From Salinivibrio kushneri (GTDB lineage Bacteria > Pseudomonadota > Gammaproteobacteria > Enterobacterales > Vibrionaceae): DNA of 64,000 bases. Shown here piece by piece: positions 57,374-64,000 of this stretch. The position numbers and the translations under genes are program-made. Under the pieces are notes generated by a model that was given only the letters and a program-made list of their open reading frames with translations, was not told where the DNA came from and made no database searches. Positions within the stretch are counted from its first letter, which is position 1. Every line of letters starts with the position of its first letter. The stretch spans positions 273,001 to 337,000 of the forward strand of contig NZ_CP040021.1 of assembly GCF_005280275.1 (NCBI RefSeq), read 5' to 3'.

Positions 57374-58507
57374 ATGGCTCGTGCAATTTCCGATATTCAG
57401 TCTTTTCAACCTGTCGCTCGCACACTGATGGGGCCAGGCCCTTCTGACATTTATCCATCGGTGCTGCAATCATTGAGTAAGCCGACATTAGGGCATCTTG
57501 ATCCCTTATTCATTGGCATGATGGATGAGGTCAAGCAGCTACTGCAGTACGCTTTTCAAACCGAAAATCCGTTTACCATTGCGGTCTCTGCCCCCGGGAG
57601 TGCGGGGATGGAAGCCTGTTTTGTCAATTTGGTGGAGCCTGGTGACACAGTGATCGTGTGTCGCAATGGCGTGTTTGGCGACCGGATGCGAGAAAACGTG
57701 GAGCGTTGTGGCGCACACGCGGTGATGGTTGATGATGCTTGGGGCGATCCGGTCAATCCTGAAAAGGTTGAAGCGGCTTTGAAGGCGCACCCGGAGGCTA
57801 GCATTGTCGCATTTGTCCATGCTGAGACGTCCACAGGCGCTTGCTCAGATGCACAGGCCCTTGCCACCTTGGCGCGCGAGCATGGCTGCCTCACTATTGT
57901 CGATGCGGTGACCTCGCTCGGTGGCGTGCCGTTGAAAGTCGATGAATGGCAGTTGGATGCGGTTTACTCAGGCAGTCAGAAGTGCTTATCGTGTGTGCCG
58001 GGCTTATCGCCCGTGACATTCTCGCCCCGTGCAATAGAAAAAATGCAGGCGCGCACTCACAAGGTGCAAAGCTGGTTTCTCGACCAAAGTTTGGTGTTGG
58101 GGTATTGGAGCGGCGACGGCAAACGTAGCTACCACCATACGGCACCCGTGAATAGTTTATATGCCTTACATGAAGCCCTGCTTAGATTGTATCAAGAAGG
58201 GATTGAAAACGCGTGGCAGCGCCACCGCACGATGCATCAGCGTTTGAAAGCGGGATTAGACAACCTAGGAATTGGCTTTGTGGTCGATGAACCCTATCGT
58301 TTGCCCCAGCTTAACGCCGTTTATATTCCTGAGGGCGTGGATGATGCCGCCGTGCGCCAGCATCTTCTCAACACCTATAACTTGGAAATTGGCGCAGGAC
58401 TGGGCGATCTCGCCGGCAAAGCCTGGCGGATCGGCTTAATGGGCTATGGCGCAAGGGATGAGAACATTGCCCTGTGTCTTAAAGCCCTTGAAGAGGCATT
58501 ACGCTAG
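57374..58507 (+). CDS. class V aminotransferase (alanine-glyoxylate aminotransferase family)
   Basis: PLP-dependent aminotransferase of the AGT/PucG/serine-glyoxylate group. 377 residues from ATG 57374, 6 nt after AAGGA (a GTG immediately upstream is less well placed). MGPGPSDIYPSVLQSL is the family N-terminus, SAPGSAGMEACFVNL the cofactor phosphate region, VDAVTSLGGVPLKVDEW holds the PLP Asp, and Lys203 in SGSQKCLSCVPG is the Schiff-base residue. The substrate pair is not predictable. It lies divergent from lysC, and its stop overlaps the convergent ligase gene. Confidence 0.85.
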   Translation: MARAISDIQSFQPVARTLMGPGPSDIYPSVLQSLSKPTLGHLDPLFIGMMDEVKQLLQYAFQTENPFTIAVSAPGSAGMEACFVNLVEPGDTVIVCRNGVFGDRMRENVERCGAHAVMVDDAWGDPVNPEKVEAALKAHPEASIVAFVHAETSTGACSDAQALATLAREHGCLTIVDAVTSLGGVPLKVDEWQLDAVYSGSQKCLSCVPGLSPVTFSPRAIEKMQARTHKVQSWFLDQSLVLGYWSGDGKRSYHHTAPVNSLYALHEALLRLYQEGIENAWQRHRTMHQRLKAGLDNLGIGFVVDEPYRLPQLNAVYIPEGVDDAAVRQHLLNTYNLEIGAGLGDLAGKAWRIGLMGYGARDENIALCLKALEEALR

Positions 58508-60174
58508 GGCGTCGCATGGTTTGGGAGGGTATGGCGGGTTGTCCATACCTTCGCCGCGTTTGGATACAAATAACGCGCTTCTTGCTGGATATCGCGAGCC
58601 CGTTGACGGTCACCGATTTGCAGAGCCACCTGATAGGCGTGCTGGTAGCCAGCAAAGCGTGGTCTTTGCGCCACTTGACGCAATAATTGGTTAAGATGTT
58701 GCTGGCGCTCAGTGTCAGAAAAAGTCGCCAAGTTAGCCTGAAAGTGACGGCTTTGTTGTGCGTGGGCCAGCTTTTGCTGCCACCATGGGTGCTGCTGATA
58801 CAAGGCAAAGCGTTGTGAGCTGAGTAAAGAGTCGCGCAAATAACGATTGGCCAAATACACGGACGACAGGCACACGAGTGTCGCGATGACGAGGGCAGTG
58901 ATCACGGTGCGACTGGCGATACGTTGGCTGTAACCATGAGTGAGGACTGGGTAGCGGCGATATTTACTGGTGAGGTTATCAAGCCAGTATAGCCAAAGGA
59001 GTAACAATATCCCATTAAACCACTGGGTGCCGCTCACCGGATAGATCATCAGTCCTGTGAGCGGAGGAAGCACTAAAGCAATCAAGATCCGCCGTGTTCC
59101 TGAGGGCGCACGAAAGATCCTGACGCCGATAGCCATGATCACCAACACATAGCCCAATCCAATCAATAAGCCTCCTTCCAACAGCCAAAATAGCAGTGCA
59201 CTGGGCAGGTTCACTGGACCCAGATGGCCGGGTTGTGAAGCAGAAAGCAATAGCAAGGCCTGCTTGCCATTCCCCATGCCTACCCCAAAAAACGGCGTTG
59301 TCTGCCATTGTTGCCACGCTAACAACAACGCACGTTGCTCGCTGGCGCTCAGCCATTGCCAATTATCTTGACCACTGAGGAAAAATACCGCCAGGATAGC
59401 GCCGAGACAGACCGCCACAAGCCAGGCTTTGTGCTGGCGCCTGGAGGCAAAGCGAGCCAAATAGGCTTGCTGTAACACGACGGCACACAAGGCAAAGAGC
59501 AGCAGCAGGGGCTGACCTTGCATCGCTAATACGGGAATAAAAATGAAGGGGGTGACGGCCAATAAGCTTTGGCTGATAGGGTGGCGATAGCGGCCACTCG
59601 GCTCTCTGGCGAGAATGTATGCGGCTAACGTCAGCCCCGTGAGCAGCAGGGTATGCGTGACCGCTGGGGGCAAGTGAGGCACCCAGTTGTTAAACATAAA
59701 AGGTGCCATGCCCGGTGGTGATTGATTGCCCAACACCGACAGCACCGCGAGCCAAGAGGCGAGCAAAAATACCCCGAGTAGCTTTTGCCGCTGCGAATGG
59801 TTAAAAACAAACTGCTGAAGGCTGGAGAAGAAACCGAGGCTCAGTATCAAGGCGGCCATAGCATAACCACTATTGAGTGCCTCTGCGTGCGGATAGTAAT
59901 AAGGAATAATCGCCAGGCCCGTTGCCAAACCAAGCATCCAGGTTAGTCGGCTTGCCCGCCAGGTATGTTGACGCACGACTTCCAAGCAGGCAAACCCTAA
60001 GGTAAACGCCAAGGTCAGTAGTGATAACGCTGCCGCAGGGTGACGAATGCCCACTAACGGGAGAGACACCGAATAGAGGGGCAAACAGATTAACCACAAG
60101 GCCGCTAACGCAAGCAGAAATGGGGCTGTTAGCGGCTTTCTTATTACGCGACTCGGCGGCAGCGCTGAGGTCAT
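58504..60174 (-). CDS. O-antigen ligase-like polytopic membrane protein (PglL/WaaL/Wzy superfamily)
   Basis: 556 residues with about 11-13 hydrophobic segments in residues 20-450 and a soluble, Gln/Arg-rich C-terminal part that looks like TPR-type helices. GVGMGNGKQALLLLSAS and LPSALLFWLLEGGLLIGLGY recall the periplasmic-loop signature of Wzy_C ligases, although the usual HNxxLQ core reads VNLPSALLFW. V. cholerae has the O-oligosaccharyltransferase pglL at the same place, between the aminotransferase and uvrA, which supports the call. Glycan and acceptor are unknown. The start overlaps the uvrA stop by one base, so they are probably cotranscribed. Confidence 0.6.
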   Translation of the reverse strand: MTSALPPSRVIRKPLTAPFLLALAALWLICLPLYSVSLPLVGIRHPAAALSLLTLAFTLGFACLEVVRQHTWRASRLTWMLGLATGLAIIPYYYPHAEALNSGYAMAALILSLGFFSSLQQFVFNHSQRQKLLGVFLLASWLAVLSVLGNQSPPGMAPFMFNNWVPHLPPAVTHTLLLTGLTLAAYILAREPSGRYRHPISQSLLAVTPFIFIPVLAMQGQPLLLLFALCAVVLQQAYLARFASRRQHKAWLVAVCLGAILAVFFLSGQDNWQWLSASEQRALLLAWQQWQTTPFFGVGMGNGKQALLLLSASQPGHLGPVNLPSALLFWLLEGGLLIGLGYVLVIMAIGVRIFRAPSGTRRILIALVLPPLTGLMIYPVSGTQWFNGILLLLWLYWLDNLTSKYRRYPVLTHGYSQRIASRTVITALVIATLVCLSSVYLANRYLRDSLLSSQRFALYQQHPWWQQKLAHAQQSRHFQANLATFSDTERQQHLNQLLRQVAQRPRFAGYQHAYQVALQIGDRQRARDIQQEARYLYPNAAKVWTTRHTLPNHATP

Positions 60175-62999
60175 TATCGCTCCAACATAGGTTTGAGGAA
60201 GTGAGCGGTGTGGCTACCCAAAACATCGACGATGTCTTCTGGCGTACCTTGCGCGATGATTTCACCGCCGCCGTTACCGCCCTCAGGTCCTAAGTCGATG
60301 ATCCAGTCCGCGGTTTTTATCACATCCAGATTATGCTCAATCACCACGATAGTGTTGCCCTGTTCACGCAAGCGATGCAAGACATTAAGCAGTTGTTGAA
60401 TATCATGGAAATGAAGCCCTGTGGTCGGCTCATCGAGGATGTAGAGCGTTTTACCCGTATCCCGTTTAGACAACTCTCGGGCTAACTTAACCCGCTGTGC
60501 TTCACCGCCCGATAAGGTGGTGGCGGCTTGGCCTAGACGAATATAGCTCAGGCCCACATCCATCAACGTCTGTAGCTTGCGCTTGATCGCGGGCACGGCG
60601 TCGAAAAACTCACGCGCGTCCTCGACAGTCATCTCAAGGACTTCATCGATGGTCTTGCCTTTATAGCGTACTTCCAATGTTTCCCGGTTATAACGCTTGC
60701 CTTTACACACATCACAAGGCACATACACATCGGGTAAGAAATGCATTTCCACTTTGATTACGCCATCCCCTTGGCAGGCTTCACAGCGACCGCCGCGCAC
60801 GTTAAAGCTGAAGCGACCCACTTTATAGCCGCGCGCACGCGCTTCTTGCGTGCCGGCAAACAGCTCACGGATCGGGGTAAAGATCCCCGTATAAGTGGCT
60901 GGGTTTGAGCGTGGGGTACGGCCAATAGGACTTTGGTCAATATCGATCACCTTATCAAAGTGCCCCAAGCCATCAATCGATTGATACGGCGCGGGATCAG
61001 CGGTGGTCGCGCCGTTCAATTGCTGGTGGGCGACTTTAAAGAAGGTGTCATTGATAAGCGTTGACTTGCCTGAGCCTGACACACCCGTCACGCAGGTAAG
61101 GAGTCCGACAGGTAGGTGGAGATCAACGTTTTTCAGGTTGTTGCCCGTTGCCCCTTTCAGGGTCAACATTTTGTTCGGATCGCGCTCAATACGCTTTGCG
61201 GGAACCTCGATGGCTTGCTTGCCACTTAGATACTGGCCTGTCAGTGACGACTCACTGGCGAGTATGTCCTCTAAACTGCCTTCGGCAACAATGTGGCCCC
61301 CATGTGCCCCGGCCCCCGGGCCAATATCAATGATGTAATCGGCTGCACGTATGGCATCTTCGTCATGCTCGACCACCATCACGGTGTTCCCTAGATCGCG
61401 CAGGTGCTCCAAGGTGTCAAGCAAGCGGGCATTGTCACGCTGGTGCAGGCCAATAGAGGGCTCATCCAGGACGTACATGACGCCCACCAAGCCCGCGCCA
61501 ATTTGGCTGGCCAGTCGAATACGCTGTGCTTCACCGCCAGAGAGGGTATCGGCACTGCGCGATAAATTCAGGTAGTTAAGCCCCACATTGACCAAAAACC
61601 GTAGCCGGTCATGGATCTCTTTCATCACCTTTTCGGCAATCTTGGCGCGTTGCCCGGTCAAGGTCAGTTGTTCAAAGAAGTCCAGCGCCTGTTGAATGCT
61701 CAGCTCACAAATCTCGGGTAGATTGTGGCCGTCGATAAACACGTGACGAGCTTCTTGGCGTAAGCGTGAGCCACCGCAGCTGGCACAGGGTTTAGTAGCG
61801 ATATATTTGGCCAGTTCATCGCGCACGGCATTCGATTCGGTGTCACGGTAGCGACGCTCCATATTGTTGAGGATCCCCTCAAACGGATGTTTGCGTACAC
61901 GAATATCGCCCCGATCGTTGACGTATTTGAACTCGATCTCTTTCGGCCCTGACCCATACAAGAGAATGTCCTGAATGGTGCCGGAGAGATCCTGCCATGG
62001 CTCTTCCAAATCAAACCCGTAATGCTCAGACAGCGAGCGTAGCATTTGGAAGTAATAAAAATTACGTCGATCCCAGCCGCGGATCGCGCCCCCCGCCAAG
62101 CTAACCGCTGGGTTTTGAATCACGCGTTTAGGGTCAAAATATTGTTGCACCCCCAAGCCGTCACAGGTACCACAGGCACCGGCTGGATTATTAAAGGAGA
62201 ACAGGCGAGGTTCAAGCTCTTGCATGCTGTAACCGCAGTGTGGGCAGGCAAAGTTGGCGGAAAAGATGATCTCTTCCCCTTCACCGTCCATCCAACTGAT
62301 CACCGCGCTGCCGCCGGTGAGTTCGAGCGCGGTCTCAAAAGACTCGGCCAAACGCTGTTGCTGATCATCGCGCACTTTAAAGCGGTCGACCACCACCTCA
62401 ATGGTGTGCTTTTTCTGCAGCTCGAGTGTCGGCGGATCCGACAGATCGCACACTTCGCCATTGATCCTTGCACGGATAAATCCCTGCGCGGCGAGGTTCT
62501 CAAGGGTCTTAACATGCTCCCCTTTACGGTTTTTAATGATTGGCGCGAGCAGCATCAGCTTGCTGCCCTCTGGCAGCGCAAGCACTTTATCGACCATCTG
62601 ACTAATGGTCTGAGCGGCCAAGGTCACATCATGAGTGGGACAGCGTGGCTCACCGACACGGGCATAGAGCAAGCGCAGGTAATCATACACTTCAGTGATG
62701 GTGCCGACCGTTGAGCGTGGATTGTGCGAGGTGGACTTTTGCTCTATCGAGATGGCAGGCGACAGGCCCTCAATATGGTCAACATCGGGTTTTTCCATCA
62801 AGGAAAGAAACTGGCGTGCATACGCTGACAAGGATTCAACGTAGCGGCGCTGGCCTTCTGCGTATAAGGTATCGAAAGCCAATGATGACTTGCCGGAACC
62901 AGACAGGCCAGTGATCACGATCAGCTTGTCGCGAGGGATGGTGAGGTTGATGTTTTTGAGGTTGTGCGTGCGCGCGCCTCTGACGTCGATATTGTCCAT
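60174..62999 (-). CDS. uvrA: excinuclease ABC subunit A
   Basis: Damage-recognition ATPase of nucleotide excision repair. 941 residues; two ABC modules with Walker [10 protein letters not shown] and GVSGSGKST, signatures [16 protein letters not shown] and [16 protein letters not shown], and zinc sites CPHC/CGTC and CEAC/CDVC. The structure is complete. A consensus LexA box lies 78-93 bp upstream, so the gene should belong to the SOS regulon. Confidence 0.98.
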   Translation of the reverse strand: MDNIDVRGARTHNLKNINLTIPRDKLIVITGLSGSGKSSLAFDTLYAEGQRRYVESLSAYARQFLSLMEKPDVDHIEGLSPAISIEQKSTSHNPRSTVGTITEVYDYLRLLYARVGEPRCPTHDVTLAAQTISQMVDKVLALPEGSKLMLLAPIIKNRKGEHVKTLENLAAQGFIRARINGEVCDLSDPPTLELQKKHTIEVVVDRFKVRDDQQQRLAESFETALELTGGSAVISWMDGEGEEIIFSANFACPHCGYSMQELEPRLFSFNNPAGACGTCDGLGVQQYFDPKRVIQNPAVSLAGGAIRGWDRRNFYYFQMLRSLSEHYGFDLEEPWQDLSGTIQDILLYGSGPKEIEFKYVNDRGDIRVRKHPFEGILNNMERRYRDTESNAVRDELAKYIATKPCASCGGSRLRQEARHVFIDGHNLPEICELSIQQALDFFEQLTLTGQRAKIAEKVMKEIHDRLRFLVNVGLNYLNLSRSADTLSGGEAQRIRLASQIGAGLVGVMYVLDEPSIGLHQRDNARLLDTLEHLRDLGNTVMVVEHDEDAIRAADYIIDIGPGAGAHGGHIVAEGSLEDILASESSLTGQYLSGKQAIEVPAKRIERDPNKMLTLKGATGNNLKNVDLHLPVGLLTCVTGVSGSGKSTLINDTFFKVAHQQLNGATTADPAPYQSIDGLGHFDKVIDIDQSPIGRTPRSNPATYTGIFTPIRELFAGTQEARARGYKVGRFSFNVRGGRCEACQGDGVIKVEMHFLPDVYVPCDVCKGKRYNRETLEVRYKGKTIDEVLEMTVEDAREFFDAVPAIKRKLQTLMDVGLSYIRLGQAATTLSGGEAQRVKLARELSKRDTGKTLYILDEPTTGLHFHDIQQLLNVLHRLREQGNTIVVIEHNLDVIKTADWIIDLGPEGGNGGGEIIAQGTPEDIVDVLGSHTAHFLKPMLER

Positions 63000-63070
63000 T
63001 ATTATCCTACTACTCAGTCAGCTCACTGGTTGGTCGCCTAGTATGGCATAGACATGACCATGACCAAATA

Positions 63071-63098
63071 AAAAGGCTGTATATTTACACAGCCTTTA
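63071..63098 (-). terminator. galU terminator containing a LexA (SOS) box
   Basis: Read on the minus strand, AAAGGCTGT and ACAGCCTTT (63089-63097 and 63072-63080) form a 9-bp stem with an 8-nt loop followed by T residues, ending galU transcription. The same bases include CTGTATATTTACACAG (63077-63092 on the plus strand), which fits the LexA consensus CTGT-N8-ACAG exactly and the full 16-mer CTGTATATATATACAG at 14 positions, upstream of uvrA. Confidence 0.8.
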
Positions 63099-63135
63099 CA
63101 TGAAGGAGAAAACACGCGATCCGACGCGATTAACG

Positions 63136-63999
63136 TTATCGGCGATTTTTCACCGTCGCTTCGTCTTTATTGCGTCCGCCAAGGTAGTGATGTTGGTAGC
63201 AGTGGTTAGTGGCTTCAATAAAGCCTTCCACGCTGCCACAATCAAAGCGCTCACCTTTAAATTTGTACGCCAGTACACAGCCTGATTGTGCCTGTTTGAG
63301 CAGCGCATCGGTGATCTGCACTTCGCCGTTTTTACCCGGCGGGGTCGTTTCTAACAGATCAAAGATATCTGGCGTCAGAATATAGCGGCCAATGATGGCA
63401 AGGTTGCTTGGCGCATTGCCCGGATCGGGTTTTTCCACCATATTATCTACGCGGAAAAGGTCATCTTTGATCTCTTGGCCGGCAATCACACCATATTTAT
63501 GGGTCTCATCTTCCGGCACCTCTTCCACCGCGACAATCGAGCAACGGAATTGATTATATAAGGCCACCATTTGTTTGAGGACGCCGTTATCAGGATGGAT
63601 GCAAAGGTCATCGGCGAGTACGACGGCAAAGGCTTCGTCGCCAACCAGTTCACGGCCGGTTAAAATCGCATGCCCCAGACCGCGCATTTCGTGTTGGCGA
63701 ATGTAAGTGAAAGAGGCTTTTTCGATGGTGTTGCGGATGTCATCGAGTAGCACTTCTTTGTTGGTGCCACTGATCTGATGTTCCAGTTCATAGTTCTTAT
63801 CAAAGTGATCCATGATGGCATGCTTACCACGCCCCGTGACGATACACATGCCGTTGATACCCGCTTCCAAGGCTTCATCCACGCCGTATTCAATCAAAGG
63901 CTTGTTGACCACTGGCATCATCTCTTTGGGCATCGATTTGGTTGCCGGTAAAAAGCGGGTGCCATAGCCAGCCGCTGGGAACAGACATTTTTTAATCAT
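63136..63999 (-). CDS. galU: UTP-glucose-1-phosphate uridylyltransferase
   Basis: Makes UDP-glucose for lipopolysaccharide, capsule and osmoprotective sugar synthesis. 287 residues starting at the ATG whose first base is 63999, one base inside the window edge; MIKKCLFPAAGYGTRFLPAT is the usual vibrio GalU start, so the coding region seems complete although its ribosome site is outside. The nucleotide-binding GYGTRFLPATKSMPKEM motif and the VVEKPDPGNAPSNLAIIGRY-like segment (VEKPDPGNAPSNLAIIGRY) are present. Confidence 0.96.
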   Translation of the reverse strand: MIKKCLFPAAGYGTRFLPATKSMPKEMMPVVNKPLIEYGVDEALEAGINGMCIVTGRGKHAIMDHFDKNYELEHQISGTNKEVLLDDIRNTIEKASFTYIRQHEMRGLGHAILTGRELVGDEAFAVVLADDLCIHPDNGVLKQMVALYNQFRCSIVAVEEVPEDETHKYGVIAGQEIKDDLFRVDNMVEKPDPGNAPSNLAIIGRYILTPDIFDLLETTPPGKNGEVQITDALLKQAQSGCVLAYKFKGERFDCGSVEGFIEATNHCYQHHYLGGRNKDEATVKNRR

Positions 64000-64000
64000 C

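Noticed and set aside
62046-62714. 222-codon open frame on the plus strand
   Set aside because: Antisense to uvrA, low-complexity amino acid usage, no family resemblance.

Overview
The window is chromosomal core sequence from a gammaproteobacterium of the family Vibrionaceae. Gene order from crp through prkB, yheU, yheT, yheS, kefG-kefB, slyD, slyX, fkpA, yheO, tusDCB, the str operon, bfd-bfr and the S10/spc/alpha ribosomal operons matches the enterobacterial arrangement. The pabA-argD-astA-astD-DUF1338 and metH-lysC-aminotransferase-ligase-uvrA-galU blocks match the order I know from Vibrio cholerae. The roughly 50% G+C look and a 16S gene with an enlarged V2 helix make Salinivibrio a good guess, but genus is inference.

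Layout: (1) 1-9180, plus strand: end of trpS, a secreted ExeM/NucH/Xds-type nuclease, pabA, and an arginine succinyltransferase operon (argD/astC, astA, astD, DUF1338). (2) 9183-15720, minus strand: an orphan periplasmic binding protein, crp, then a yheS-TIGR02444-yheT-yheU-prkB run in which yheT is frameshifted. (3) 15917-23130: kefG-kefB-yheV-slyD, slyX and a WD40 lipoprotein on the opposite strand, fkpA, yheO-tusDCB. (4) 23210-27765: str operon (rpsL, rpsG, fusA, tuf). (5) 27835-28704: bfd-bfr iron storage pair with a striking hairpin between them. (6) 28728-42690: S10, spc and alpha operons. (7) 42904-49138: a complete rRNA operon, 16S-tRNA Glu-Lys-Val-23S-5S-tRNA Thr-5S, whose 23S gene carries a long extra element in helix 25. 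(8) 49209-55445: MetJ-controlled metA and metH flanking a Na+/H+-type antiporter. (9) 55444-63999: lysC with a lysine riboswitch, a class V aminotransferase, an O-antigen-ligase-like membrane protein, uvrA and galU.

Functional themes are translation (ribosomal proteins, rRNA, EF-Tu, EF-G, SecY, RNA polymerase alpha, tRNA thiolation), amino acid metabolism (arginine, methionine, lysine), iron storage, and glutathione-gated potassium efflux. Regulatory sites readable from the sequence include a Fur box, MetJ boxes at two genes, a LexA box, a lysine riboswitch, the S4 and S7 autoregulatory sites, rRNA P1/P2 promoters and many intrinsic terminators.

I found no CRISPR array, prophage, insertion sequence, toxin-antitoxin or defence locus, and no cluster that looks like an undescribed multi-gene system. 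The most interesting signals are regulatory: a 20-bp perfect hairpin that would mask the bfr ribosome binding site in read-through RNA while a promoter buried in its left arm would start transcripts without that arm; a LexA box nested inside the galU terminator; and a probable 23S intervening sequence.
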